Shown here: piece after piece, positions 20,703 through 29,838 of the stretch | Numbering within the stretch: the first letter of the stretch is position 1 | Layout: the number at the start of each line of letters is the position of its first letter | Assembly (NCBI RefSeq): GCF_001426685.1 | Contig: NZ_LMFB01000043.1 | Location: 1-64,000 of the forward strand | Reading direction: 5' to 3' | From: Rhizobium sp. Root483D2 | Lineage (GTDB): Bacteria; Pseudomonadota; Alphaproteobacteria; Rhizobiales; Rhizobiaceae | DNA: 64,000 nucleotides | Notes under the pieces: model-generated | Seen by the model: the letters and a program-made list of their open reading frames with translations, nothing else | Database searches by the model: none | Told to the model about the DNA's origin: nothing | Translations under genes and position numbers: made by a program

Positions 20703-21731
20703 TCAGCAATCACTCTTGAAGTCGCGCATCAGATTGCGCATCAGGACCAGGGGTACTCGATCAAAAACACTTTCAAGCGCGTCGGTGACGCAGGCGCCGG
20801 ACACAAGCTGGTCTTTCAGCCGCTGTTTCTTCTCATCATCCAGAAAACCGACGCCGCGTGTCGTGCCGATGATCGTGTCCACCACCTGACGGTCACGCGG
20901 CACGAAGCGCTCACCCTCGACCGGCGGACCGGCATCGATTGCAGGCTGGGTACTCGCCGGCGTTTCGGCTGCCATCCTGGCAGCGGCTTCCGCCTGGTCG
21001 CCAAGCTGCTTTCGCAATGTCGCGACTGTCTGGCGTTCGCCGCTTAGGCTTTGCTCCAAAGTTTTGATCTGCGCGTCACGCGCCAGATCGAGCGCCGATT
21101 TAGCGTTGGACGTGTTGCCGGCATCTGTTGCCGTTTGCGCCAGCGCTTTTTGTGCCGTGACCATATCGGCCTTTGCTTTTTCAAGGGCGGCATTCAGCGT
21201 TGTGATTTGAGCGTCGAGGGCAAGCTTTTCAGCGCCAAGCCCCTCAATCTGTGCTCGAAGTCCGGTGGACCCGGTCTTTGCTGTATCAAGCTGGGCCGTC
21301 AAACCAGCGATCTCTGCCTTGAAATCATCGGAGGCCGATGTCGCAGCGGATTTTTCAGTCGAAATCTGTTTTTCGAGCGCTGCGATGTCGGCATCGCGCT
21401 TGTCCAGAAGCCGGGTGAGCTTTGGAACCTCATTCAGCTTCAGCTCGGCATAGTCCTTTTCCAGTTGCTCTGCCCAGGTGCCGGAATTCTTTTTGACATT
21501 CAGGAGATCGCTGCTGGCCCTGTCTCTTTCGGCCTTGGCCTGATCCAGTTCGGTTTGCAGCGACGCCGTTTGCGCCGTCAGCGCGGCGATATCTGTCTGC
21601 ATCGTCTGCCTGGCAAACCAGAAATATCCGCCTGCCCCAATCAGCGCCAGACATAGGACAATAGGCAGCAGCAGGCCGGACGAGGAACGGCCGCGCGTTA
21701 CCTGATTGTCCCTACCCCACTGATTGCTCAT
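20703..21731 (-). CDS. membrane-anchored coiled-coil protein, unknown
   Basis: I do not recognise a named family. The 342-residue product has a short basic N-terminus, one membrane helix (about residues 22-44) and a long Ala/Leu/Lys/Glu-rich coiled coil (about 45-245). A globular C-terminus of about 75 residues contains two Cys residues ('GACVTD' and the terminal C). This implies an inner-membrane protein with a periplasmic coiled coil, a shape shared with some envelope scaffold proteins. The start is the ATG at 21731, since the upstream extension to 21890 is Arg/Cys-rich. It precedes the TAXI gene by 43 bases, possibly in one transcript. Confidence 0.7.
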   Translation of the reverse strand: MSNQWGRDNQVTRGRSSSGLLLPIVLCLALIGAGGYFWFARQTMQTDIAALTAQTASLQTELDQAKAERDRASSDLLNVKKNSGTWAEQLEKDYAELKLNEVPKLTRLLDKRDADIAALEKQISTEKSAATSASDDFKAEIAGLTAQLDTAKTGSTGLRAQIEGLGAEKLALDAQITTLNAALEKAKADMVTAQKALAQTATDAGNTSNAKSALDLARDAQIKTLEQSLSGERQTVATLRKQLGDQAEAAARMAAETPASTQPAIDAGPPVEGERFVPRDRQVVDTIIGTTRGVGFLDDEKKQRLKDQLVSGACVTDALESVFDRVPLVLMRNLMRDFKSDC

Positions 21732-21864
21732 GCAATACCCGTCATCCAAGAACTCTTCACATCTGAGGTACGATGATTTTCCCGGAGAGGCAAGCAACGG
21801 TGCATCGCAACGCGCCCTCGTGTTGCTGCGGCCGAACGCACGGGCGAGCGCACCGCGTTTCACA

Positions 21865-21893
21865 CTTGATGTTTGAGGAAAACCCCCCACATA
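21865..21893 (+). promoter_or_regulatory. Heat-shock (RpoH-type) promoter of hspQ
   Basis: CTTGATG at 21865-21871 and CCCCACATA at 21885-21893 are separated by 13 bases, close to the sigma-32 pattern CTTGAAA-N13-CCCCATnTA. Transcription would begin about 15 bases before the hspQ start. Confidence 0.55.
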
Positions 21894-21914
21894 CTATGGT
21901 GAAAGGAACCTAAC

Positions 21915-22247
21915 ATGATGAAACAAAGAGACGCAAAATTTCAGATTGGACAGGTTGTTCGCCATCGCGTGTTTCCATTCCGCGGCGTTATTTTTGATGT
22001 CGATCCGGAATATGCCAATACCGAGGAATGGTGGAATTCAATTCCCGCTGAAGTCCGCCCGACCAGGGACCAGCCGTTTTACCATCTGCTTGCCGAGAAC
22101 GAAGAGACCGAATATGTCGCTTATGTCTCCGAGCAAAACCTGATTTCGGACGAGAGCGGCATGCCGGTGCGCCATTCCCAAGTGAACGCATTTTTCGATC
22201 CGGAAACTGTCGGTCAGTACAAGCCGAAAGCGGTTGTCCAGCACTAG
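21915..22247 (+). CDS. hspQ: heat shock protein HspQ
   Basis: The 110-residue protein is an HspQ/YccV (hemimethylated-DNA-binding-like) member: 'AKFQIGQVVRHRVFPFRGVIFDVDPEY' opens the domain and 'RPTRDQPFYHLLAEN' and 'YVAYVSEQNL' follow. In enterobacteria HspQ is a heat-induced factor that stimulates Lon-dependent proteolysis. AAAGGAA precedes the ATG. A sigma-32-like promoter lies just upstream and a strong terminator just downstream, so it is probably a single-gene heat-shock unit. The second codon is also ATG, so the start could be three bases later. Confidence 0.93.
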   Translation: MMKQRDAKFQIGQVVRHRVFPFRGVIFDVDPEYANTEEWWNSIPAEVRPTRDQPFYHLLAENEETEYVAYVSEQNLISDESGMPVRHSQVNAFFDPETVGQYKPKAVVQH

Positions 22248-22279
22248 GAACAAGCATTTCAGACAGTGTGTTTAAAATC

Positions 22280-22316
22280 AAAAAAGCCGCCGCGAGATTG
22301 TCGCGGCGGCTTTTTT
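22280..22316. terminator. Bidirectional terminator between hspQ and the IalB-like gene
   Basis: A 16-base perfect stem (AAAAAAGCCGCCGCGA and its complement) with a 5-base loop has T-runs on both strands and sits between convergent genes. Confidence 0.9.
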
Positions 22317-22334
22317 GGTAAATCAAGCCGGCGA

Positions 22335-22970
22335 TCAGTTCGCCGTTGCAGCCTTCTGGGCGTCTTCAAGCTTCTTGCGGGCGTCTTCAGCCTTCTTCTG
22401 CATTTCTTCCTGCAGCAGGCGCTGGCGCTCTTCGAGCTTGGACTGTTCGATCGGCTCGCCGTCAAACACGCCGGTGAAGCCGCCGAGCGAAATCTTGATC
22501 GGGTTCGGCGCGCGCTGGAAGTTGACCGACGTGAACACGACCTCGCCGCCCTTCTTCAGGCTGGCCAGGACTGCATCGCTGAGCGGCGCTTCGGCAACGC
22601 ACTTATCCGGCATGCAGATGGCGTAATCGAGCTTGGTGCCCTTGCCGCCATCGATCTGCATCTGGATACCCGCCGGGATGAGGCGCGCGGAGGGAACCGA
22701 AACCTGCAGAACCTTGCGGTTGACCTTGCCCTGGACGCTGATCAGGCCAACGGCGGTGACCAGCTGACCGTTGCTGGCCGTCAACAGGTTCTGCACGATG
22801 CAGACATCGTTGTCTTCCTGCTTGGTGCAGACCTTGAACCAGCCCTGCGGCGGGCGGCCGGCGCCGGAAGCCTGCTGCGCAAAAGACGCGGCCGGCATCG
22901 CAGCAACAGCAAATGCGCCGGCGAATGCCGACAAAGCAGCCTTTTTGGTGAAGTTCGACTTGAAGATCAT
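22335..22970 (-). CDS. invasion-associated locus B (IalB) family protein
   Basis: The 211-residue exported protein has a signal peptide (about 1-31, ending ASFAQQ) and an IalB domain with paired cysteines in 'CTKQEDNDVCIVQN' and 'CMPDKCVAE'. The C-terminal ~50 residues form a charged Glu/Lys/Ala helix probably making a coiled coil. The family is named from Bartonella but is common in non-pathogenic rhizobia, where its envelope role is unclear. A GGAGACGG precedes the start. It converges on hspQ with a shared terminator. Confidence 0.87.
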   Translation of the reverse strand: MIFKSNFTKKAALSAFAGAFAVAAMPAASFAQQASGAGRPPQGWFKVCTKQEDNDVCIVQNLLTASNGQLVTAVGLISVQGKVNRKVLQVSVPSARLIPAGIQMQIDGGKGTKLDYAICMPDKCVAEAPLSDAVLASLKKGGEVVFTSVNFQRAPNPIKISLGGFTGVFDGEPIEQSKLEERQRLLQEEMQKKAEDARKKLEDAQKAATAN

Positions 22971-23253
22971 AATGATACCCGTCTCCTGAATTCCGGTGCC
23001 TGAGCAGTCTTAAAGACGCTCGTGATCAATGGTCAGCTGCCCGCTCTCCTGTTGGGCAAATGAGGCAATTGCATGACCCTCGTCTCCGGGAACACCTGTT
23101 ACAGTGAGCCGCGCCGGATATCCAGCCCCCCATCATTCTTTTGCGTTGCGTTCTATGGCCCGCATCGGCTTTTAAAGGATCGGTTGGTTGGAAATGCTGG
23201 TCAACGTGTTAATTTGCCGTGATTCACGAGATGACGATAGCAGGAGGCGGGCT

Positions 23254-25068
23254 TTGCGCGCATTTTTCTTGGGTTTGTTTTCGGTGCTGGCAACGCTTGG
23301 CACCGGTGTCACTGCGCAGGCGGAGCCGGTTCACGGCATCGCCATGCATGGCGAACCCGCCCTGCCCGCCGATTTCAAGAGCTTCCCTTACGTTAAGCCA
23401 GACGTCAAGAAGGGCGGCCACGTGTCCTATGGTGTGGTCGGGACCTTCGACAGTCTCAATCCATTCATCCTGAAAAGCATGCGCACCACGGCGCGTGGCA
23501 TGCTCGATCCGGAATATGGCAATCTCGTCTATGATTCGCTGATGCAGCGCTCGCGCGACGAAGCCTTTTCGCTCTATGGGCTTTTGGCCGAAACTGTCGA
23601 ATGGGACGACGACCGCACCTTCATCCAGTTCAATCTCAATCCGAAGGCGAAATGGGCCGATGACCAGCCGGTGACGCCGGAAGACGTCATCTTCACGTTC
23701 GAGCTGTTTCGCGACAAGGGCCGCGTGCCGTTCAGCACGCGTCTCGCCAAGGTCGACAAGATCGAGAAGGTGGGCGAGCGCAGCGTCCGCTTCACCTTCA
23801 ACGATCAAGCCGACCGTGAATTTCCGCTGCTGATCGCCATGACCCCCATCCTGCCGAAACACGCGACCGATATGGCGACATTCGACCAGACCTCGCTGAA
23901 ATTCCCCCTCGGCTCTGGCCCCTATCGCGTCGCGGAGGTCAAGCCCGGCGAGCGGATCGTCTACAAGCGCAATCCCGATTATTGGGCGAAAGACCTGCCG
24001 GTCAAGGTCGGACTGGACAATTACGACCAGATTTCCGTTGAATATTTCCTGCAGGAAAACTCTCTGTTCGAGGCCTTCAAGAAAGGCGAGATCGATGTCT
24101 ATCCGGAAGGCAGCGCCACGAAATGGTCGCGCGGCTACGATTTTCCGGCGGTGAAGTCCGGCAAGGTGATCAAGGAGACGTTCACGCCGAAGACGCCGTC
24201 CGGCATGCTCGGCTTCGTCTTCAACACCCGCCGGCCGATGTTTGAGAACCCGAAATTGCGCCAGGGCCTGGCGCTGGTCTTCGATTTCGAATGGGCCAAC
24301 AAGAACCTGTTTGACGGCGCCTATACGCGCACGCAGAGTTTTTGGCAGAATTCGGGCCTGTCCTATCTCGGTGTTGCCGCCGACGACCGCGAACTGGCCC
24401 TGCTCGGCGATATCCGCAACCGCATCAATCCTTCCGTTCTCGATGGCACCTACCGGTTGCCCGTCACGGACGCGTCGGGGCGTGACAGGAACGTACTGCG
24501 CGAAGCCGTGACGCTGCTGCGCGAAGCGGGATACAGCATCAAGGATGGCCGGATGCTCAATGCCAACGGCGCGCCGCTCGCCTTCGAGATCATGACCCAG
24601 AATGCCGGCCAGGAAAAACTGGCGCTGACCTATCAGCGCTCGCTTGCTGCACTAGGCATTGCGGCGTCCGTGCGCACGGTGGATGAATCGCAGTACCAGC
24701 AGCGAAGCCAGTCCTTCGACTACGATATCATCATGAAGTCGTTCCCCTCTTCGCTGTCGCCGGGGATCGAGCAGATTTCCTACTGGGGATCGCAATCGCG
24801 CGACCAGCAGGGCAGCTCGAATTTTGCCGGGGTTGCCGACAAGGACGTCGATACGCTGGTCGGACATATCCTGCGCGCCGTCAGCGTCGAGGACTTCACG
24901 GCCGCCGTGCGGGCGCATGACAGATTGCTGGTCTCGAATTTCTATCTCGTGCCGCTTTACCATATCGGCTCGCAATGGGTTGCGCATGAAAAGCGCATCG
25001 GCCGCCCAGACGTGGTGCCGCTCTATGGCTACCAGTTGCCGGCCTGGTTCGATCAAAGCGTGCAATAG
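23254..25068 (+). CDS. family 5 extracellular solute-binding protein (YejA-like)
   Basis: This periplasmic binding protein for oligopeptide-type ABC import belongs to SBP family 5. Markers are 'GIAMHGEPALP' at the mature start, 'WADDQPVTPEDVIFTFEL', 'LGSGPYRVAEV', 'YKRNPDYWAKDLPV' and 'LVPLYHIGSQWVAHEKRI', resembling YejA. I favour the TTG at 23254: an ideal AGGAGG lies 6 bases before it and translation gives a clean signal peptide ending TAQA. Longer starts at 23188 or 23194 lack this and put about 20 charged residues before the signal. No permease or ATPase gene follows, so it is an orphan here. Confidence 0.87.
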   Translation: MRAFFLGLFSVLATLGTGVTAQAEPVHGIAMHGEPALPADFKSFPYVKPDVKKGGHVSYGVVGTFDSLNPFILKSMRTTARGMLDPEYGNLVYDSLMQRSRDEAFSLYGLLAETVEWDDDRTFIQFNLNPKAKWADDQPVTPEDVIFTFELFRDKGRVPFSTRLAKVDKIEKVGERSVRFTFNDQADREFPLLIAMTPILPKHATDMATFDQTSLKFPLGSGPYRVAEVKPGERIVYKRNPDYWAKDLPVKVGLDNYDQISVEYFLQENSLFEAFKKGEIDVYPEGSATKWSRGYDFPAVKSGKVIKETFTPKTPSGMLGFVFNTRRPMFENPKLRQGLALVFDFEWANKNLFDGAYTRTQSFWQNSGLSYLGVAADDRELALLGDIRNRINPSVLDGTYRLPVTDASGRDRNVLREAVTLLREAGYSIKDGRMLNANGAPLAFEIMTQNAGQEKLALTYQRSLAALGIAASVRTVDESQYQQRSQSFDYDIIMKSFPSSLSPGIEQISYWGSQSRDQQGSSNFAGVADKDVDTLVGHILRAVSVEDFTAAVRAHDRLLVSNFYLVPLYHIGSQWVAHEKRIGRPDVVPLYGYQLPAWFDQSVQ

Positions 25069-25168
25069 GGCTGAAATGGCGGCGGTATAGTTTTGGTAAC
25101 GCATTGAAAGCGCAGATCGCCGCGCCTATGTCGCTGATCAACGACTGCCAGCGCAAGGAGCAAGCGCC

Positions 25169-25834
25169 GTGAACCATGTCAATATCGATGTCGTCTCCGA
25201 CGTTGTCTGCCCCTGGTGCTATCTGGGCAAGGCGCGGCTCGATCAGGCCATCGCCAATGTCGCCGGTGACATCCTCGTGACCGTCAACTGGCGGCCCTAT
25301 CAGCTCAATCCTGACCTGCCGCCGGAAGGCGTCGATCACAAAGCCCATCTTGCCGCCAAGCTTGGCGGCCAGGCGGCGGTCGATCGTGCCCATGAGATGC
25401 TGACGGATCTCGGCCTACAGGATGGCATCAGCTTCAACTTCGATGCTGTCGAAGTCAGTCCCAACACGCTGGATGCGCACCGGCTGCTGCGATGGGCGCT
25501 GACCGAAGGGGCGGACGCCCAGAGCGAAGTGGCAGCCCTGCTGTTCAAGGCGAATTTCGAGCAGGGGCGCAATGTCGGCGATTACGCGGTGCTGCTGGAG
25601 ATCGCTGAAGAGGCCGGGCTCGAGCGCAATGTCATTGCCGCGCTGCTGGCCTCCGATGCCGACAAGGATGCGGTTTCCGGCGAAATCGAGACAGCCCGCG
25701 GCATGGGCGTCACCGGCGTTCCCTGCTTCATCATCGATAGCAAATATGCCGTCATGGGGGCGCAGTCGGTCGATGTCCTGACCGGAGCGCTGCGTGATAT
25801 CGCCAATATGAAAGACACGTCGCAGATCAATTGA
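25169..25834 (+). CDS. DsbA family oxidoreductase (FrnE-like)
   Basis: The 221-residue protein has the FrnE/2-hydroxychromene-isomerase-like DsbA fold: 'DVVSDVVCPWCYLGKARLD' with a CPWC redox motif at residues ~14-17, 'NWRPYQLNPDLPPEG', and the cis-Pro region 'ARGMGVTGVPCFIID'. There is no signal peptide, so it is probably a cytoplasmic thiol oxidoreductase. Translation starts at GTG. It lies 100 bases after the YejA-like gene and ends at a strong terminator shared with mfd. Confidence 0.9.
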   Translation: MNHVNIDVVSDVVCPWCYLGKARLDQAIANVAGDILVTVNWRPYQLNPDLPPEGVDHKAHLAAKLGGQAAVDRAHEMLTDLGLQDGISFNFDAVEVSPNTLDAHRLLRWALTEGADAQSEVAALLFKANFEQGRNVGDYAVLLEIAEEAGLERNVIAALLASDADKDAVSGEIETARGMGVTGVPCFIIDSKYAVMGAQSVDVLTGALRDIANMKDTSQIN

Positions 25835-25856
25835 GCCGGGGATGACTGACGATATC

Positions 25857-25889
25857 AAAAAGGCCGCGCGATCGTTTGCGCGGCCTTTT
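25857..25889. terminator. Bidirectional terminator between frnE-like gene and mfd
   Basis: AAAAGGCCGCGC and its complement GCGCGGCCTTTT flank an 8-base loop, with A/T runs on both sides. It serves the convergent genes on both strands. Confidence 0.85.
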
Positions 25890-25899
25890 CCGTTTGCTC

Positions 25900-28800
25900 T
25901 CAGTTCTTCGCAAGTCCGGCCAGCTGCGTCATCACCACGGCGGCGCCCGCGAGCCGCTTTTCAGGCGTTGGGAAATCGCGCTGGAAGAAGATACTGTGAT
26001 CCGGGCGGATCTTGGCCATGATGCCCTGCTTGGCAATAAAGCCGACCAGCGCGCCGGGATTGGGGAATTCGCGGTTGCGGAACTGCACCACGACGCCCTT
26101 TGGCCCCGCATCGAGCTTTTCGACATTGGCGGTGCGGCAGAGCGACTTGATATAGACGATCTTCAGCAAATGCTGCACTTCGAGCGGAAGCGGGCCGAAA
26201 CGGTCGATCAGTTCCGCGCCGAAGGCATCGATATCGCTGAGCTCGGTGATCTCCCCCAGACGGCGGTAGAGGCCAAGGCGCAGATGCAGATCGGGTACGT
26301 ATTCGTCGGGGATCATGACAGGCGTTCCCACCGAAATCTGCGGCGACCAGCCGCTATCGGCAATATCCTCGTCGCCCTTGAGTTCGGCTACCGCCTCCTC
26401 CAGCATCTGCTGGTAAAGCTCGAAACCGACCTCCTTGATATGGCCCGACTGTTCATCGCCGAGCAGGTTGCCGGCGCCACGGATATCGAGGTCATGGCTT
26501 GCCAGCTGGAATCCGGCCCCCAGCGTGTCCAGCGACTGCAGAACCTTGAGGCGGCGCTCGGCCATGCCGGTGAGCGTCCGGTTGACCGGCAGCGTGAACA
26601 GCGCAAAGGCGCGCACCTTGGAACGTCCGACGCGGCCGCGCAGCTGATAGAGCTGCGCCAGGCCGAACATGTCGGCGCGGTGCACGATCAGCGTGTTGGC
26701 TGTCGGCACGTCCAGGCCGGATTCGACGATCGTGGTGGATAGCAGAACATCGTAACGGCCCTCATAGAAGGCGTTCATGATGTCTTCGAGCTCGGTCGCC
26801 GGCATCTGGCCGTGGGCGACGGCGACTTTCAGTTCCGGCACGTCGGATTTGAGGAAATCGTGGATTTCCGAGAGGTCGGCCAGACGCGGGCAGACGTAAA
26901 AACTCTGGCCGCCACGATAATGCTCGCGCATCAGCGTTTCGCGGATTACCAACGCGTCGAACGGCGAAATGAAGGTGCGCACGGCCATACGATCGACCGG
27001 TGCGGTCGTGATCAGCGACAGCTCGCGAACGCCGGTCAGCGCCAGTTGCAGCGTGCGCGGGATCGGGGTCGCTGATAGCGTCAACACATGCACGTCGGAT
27101 TTCAGCTCCTTCAGCCGCTCCTTGTGCTTGACGCCAAAATGCTGCTCTTCGTCGATGATCAAGAGGCCGAGATTGGCAAAATTGATGGACGCGCCGAGCA
27201 GCGCATGCGTGCCGACGACGATATCGGTCTTGCCTTCGGCCACTTCCTTCTTGGTCAGCGCCAATTCCTTGGAGCCGACCAGACGCGACGCCTGGGCGAT
27301 GCGCACCGGCAGCCCGCGAAACCGCTCGGTGAACGACTTGAAATGCTGGCGCGCCAGCAGCGTCGTCGGCACCACCACGGCCACCTGGACGCCGTTCATG
27401 GCGGCGATGAAGGCGGCGCGCAACGCTACTTCGGTCTTGCCAAAACCGACATCGCCGCAGACCAGCCGGTCCATCGGGCGGCCGGCGCCGAGATCGTCGC
27501 GAACGGCCTCGATCGACGTCATCTGGTCTTCGGTCTCGTCATAGGGGAAGCGCGCCGCAAATTCGTCATAGAGCCCTTCCGGCGTCGTCAGAACCGGCGC
27601 ATGACGCGTCAGGCGCTCGGCAGCGATACGGATCAGGCCGCCCGCCATGTCGAGCAGTCGCTTCTTGAGCTTCGCCTTGCGCGCCTGCCAGGCAACGCCG
27701 CCGAGCTTGTCGAGGACGGCATCGCTGCCTTCCGAACCATAGCGGGAGAGAAGCTCGATATTTTCCACCGGCAGGAACAGCTTTGCCTCATCGGCATAGA
27801 CCAGCTCAAGACAGGCATGCGGGGCACCGGCGGCCTCGATGGTGCGCAGGCCGATGAACCGGCCGATGCCGTGTTCGGCATGCACGACGATGCTGCCCTC
27901 GTCGAGACCGGCCACTTCGGCGATGAAATCGGCACCGCGCTTGCGGCGCTTCGAGCGGCGCACCATGCGGTCGCCGAGAATGTCCTGTTCGCCGATGACC
28001 ACGAGATTGCCGGTTTCAAACCCGCTTTCAAGGCTCAGAACGGCGGATGCCGCCTCGCCGGATTTCAGGCTGTTCAGCTCGGACAGCGCCTTGACCGGCC
28101 TGATATTGGCAAGGCCATGTTCGGCCAGGACCTGCAAAAGACGATCGAGCGAGCCTTCCGACCAGGCGGAGATCAACACTTTCGCGCCTTTGGCCCGGCG
28201 GTCGGCAATATATTTGACGGCCTGGTCGAAGACGTTGACCCGCTCGGCGTCGCTGGTCGATTCTGTCGCGTTCTTTGCCCAGCGCACGCCGAGCCGCGCA
28301 TCGACGGTGATCACCTGGCGTGCTTCGCCCTCGTGCTCACTGAACGGCGACAGGCGCACGGCATTGCGCGACACCAGCGCGGCGTTGAAGGCTTCGGCGC
28401 TCAGATAGAGCATGTCCGGCGGTACGGGCTTATAGGGCGTGCCCTGCGAAATCTGCGACTTGCCCGGGGAGACCGACGATTGGCGGGCCTCGTAATAGTC
28501 CTGGATCAGCTTGGAGCGCTCGGCGGCGGCCTCGCGAACCACATGATCGGTGACGATATGGAAACCGGCGAGATAATCGAAGACGGTATCGAGCGTGTCG
28601 TAGAACAGCGGCAGCCAATGCTCCATGCCGGCATAGCGACGGCCTTCGGAGACGGCCAGATAGAGCGCGTCGTCACGGGTCGCCGCGCCGAACATCGACA
28701 GATACTGGGTGCGGAAATGGCTGATGGTCTCGGGTGTCAGCGACACCTCGCTCATCGGGTTGAGATCGAGCGAGCGGGCCTGTCCGGTGGTGCGCTGGCT

Positions 28801-29406
28801 CGCAGGGTCGAACGAGCGGATGCTTTCCAGCGTATCGCCGAAGAAATCCAGCCGGACGGGCTCGTCGCTTCCGGGCACGAAGACATCGAGGATACCGCCG
28901 CGCAGCGCATATTCGCCGACTTCGCGAACGGTGGCGACGCGTTCGAAGCCGTTGCGTCCAAGCCGGGCCGCGATATCGTCCATGCGGATATTGGCGCCTG
29001 GCCTCGCCGAAAACGCCAGGCTCTCGATAATATCCTGCGGCGCCATCTTCTGAAGTGCTGCGTTCACGGTCACGAGCACGATGGCCGGATGCGGCTTCTT
29101 GGAATGCGCGATCAGGCCGCTCAGCGTCGCCAGGCGCCGGGCCGAGGTATCGGCACTGGGCGACACCCGGTCATAGGGAAGACAGTCCCAGCCCGGCAGC
29201 GTCAAGACGGGAATATCGGGTGCTGCAAAACCCAGCATCTGCTCGACATCGGCGATCCGCTGGCCATCCGACAGAATATAGGCAACGGGACCGTTGGCGC
29301 GGGCAAGTTCGGCAAGGATCAGCGGCTCGACGCCGGCAGGAACGGGGCCGATGGTCAGCTCGCGGGTGGCGCGCGCGACTTTCTTGGGATCGAAACCGGC
29401 AATCAT
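25900..29406 (-). CDS. mfd: transcription-repair coupling factor
   Basis: Removes RNA polymerase stalled at lesions and recruits UvrA. The 1168-residue protein has the UvrB-like N-terminal region (about 1-350), the polymerase-interaction domain starting 'SIVVHAEHGIGRFIGL' near 500, and a RecG-like SF2 translocase. Motifs are 'GDVGFGKTEVALRAAF' near 655, 'IIDEEQHFGVKHKE', 'TLSATPIPRTL' and 'QLRGRVGRS'. A C-terminal TRCF domain follows. Its ATG overlaps the sdhE stop by one base (TGATG), so translation is coupled. Confidence 0.97.
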   Translation of the reverse strand: MIAGFDPKKVARATRELTIGPVPAGVEPLILAELARANGPVAYILSDGQRIADVEQMLGFAAPDIPVLTLPGWDCLPYDRVSPSADTSARRLATLSGLIAHSKKPHPAIVLVTVNAALQKMAPQDIIESLAFSARPGANIRMDDIAARLGRNGFERVATVREVGEYALRGGILDVFVPGSDEPVRLDFFGDTLESIRSFDPASQRTTGQARSLDLNPMSEVSLTPETISHFRTQYLSMFGAATRDDALYLAVSEGRRYAGMEHWLPLFYDTLDTVFDYLAGFHIVTDHVVREAAAERSKLIQDYYEARQSSVSPGKSQISQGTPYKPVPPDMLYLSAEAFNAALVSRNAVRLSPFSEHEGEARQVITVDARLGVRWAKNATESTSDAERVNVFDQAVKYIADRRAKGAKVLISAWSEGSLDRLLQVLAEHGLANIRPVKALSELNSLKSGEAASAVLSLESGFETGNLVVIGEQDILGDRMVRRSKRRKRGADFIAEVAGLDEGSIVVHAEHGIGRFIGLRTIEAAGAPHACLELVYADEAKLFLPVENIELLSRYGSEGSDAVLDKLGGVAWQARKAKLKKRLLDMAGGLIRIAAERLTRHAPVLTTPEGLYDEFAARFPYDETEDQMTSIEAVRDDLGAGRPMDRLVCGDVGFGKTEVALRAAFIAAMNGVQVAVVVPTTLLARQHFKSFTERFRGLPVRIAQASRLVGSKELALTKKEVAEGKTDIVVGTHALLGASINFANLGLLIIDEEQHFGVKHKERLKELKSDVHVLTLSATPIPRTLQLALTGVRELSLITTAPVDRMAVRTFISPFDALVIRETLMREHYRGGQSFYVCPRLADLSEIHDFLKSDVPELKVAVAHGQMPATELEDIMNAFYEGRYDVLLSTTIVESGLDVPTANTLIVHRADMFGLAQLYQLRGRVGRSKVRAFALFTLPVNRTLTGMAERRLKVLQSLDTLGAGFQLASHDLDIRGAGNLLGDEQSGHIKEVGFELYQQMLEEAVAELKGDEDIADSGWSPQISVGTPVMIPDEYVPDLHLRLGLYRRLGEITELSDIDAFGAELIDRFGPLPLEVQHLLKIVYIKSLCRTANVEKLDAGPKGVVVQFRNREFPNPGALVGFIAKQGIMAKIRPDHSIFFQRDFPTPEKRLAGAAVVMTQLAGLAKN

Positions 29407-29720
29407 CAGGCGTTTTTGTCCTTGTGCTCAAACAGAACATCGAAATCGGGACGATAGGATACGATCCGATCGAACAAGGGCGTGCGGTAGCGCTCCGGGA
29501 CTGGCTGCGATCCCAGCACCCATTTCAGCAGATCGGTGTCTTCCTCATTCATGATCGTCTCGAGCTCGTCGAGATCGGTCTCCGCCAAATCAGCAAGCTC
29601 GTTATCGGCGAACTGTCCGAAGACCAGATCCATTTCGCGCACACCGCGATGCCAGGCGCGGAAAAGAATCCGTTTGCGGCGCGGATCGAGATCGGCGCTG
29701 GTACGCGTAATGCCGGTCAT
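29406..29720 (-). CDS. sdhE: succinate dehydrogenase assembly factor SdhE (FAD assembly factor)
   Basis: Small protein that helps covalent flavinylation of the SdhA flavoprotein. The 104-residue product carries the family's RGxxE motif in 'RAWHRGVREMDLVFGQFA' and the following 'LDELETIMNEEDTDLLKWV'. I start at 29720, where AAGGA precedes the ATG, rather than eight codons upstream. It is translationally coupled to mfd and divergent from recG, an arrangement I recall as common in rhizobia. Confidence 0.92.
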   Translation of the reverse strand: MTGITRTSADLDPRRKRILFRAWHRGVREMDLVFGQFADNELADLAETDLDELETIMNEEDTDLLKWVLGSQPVPERYRTPLFDRIVSYRPDFDVLFEHKDKNA

Positions 29721-29838
29721 GAAAAGTCCTTCCTGCCGCCGCATCGCTGAAAGCGGCGTTTCGCTATGGCTCTATAAACGCTGAAAAGCGTATTGTCAGC
29801 CTTGCCAAAGACCTAATCCTCGTTTCAGTCTGCGCCGC

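Noticed and set aside
27088..29457. 789-codon plus-strand open frame opposite mfd
   Set aside because: Antisense shadow of mfd, with no domain or start signal.
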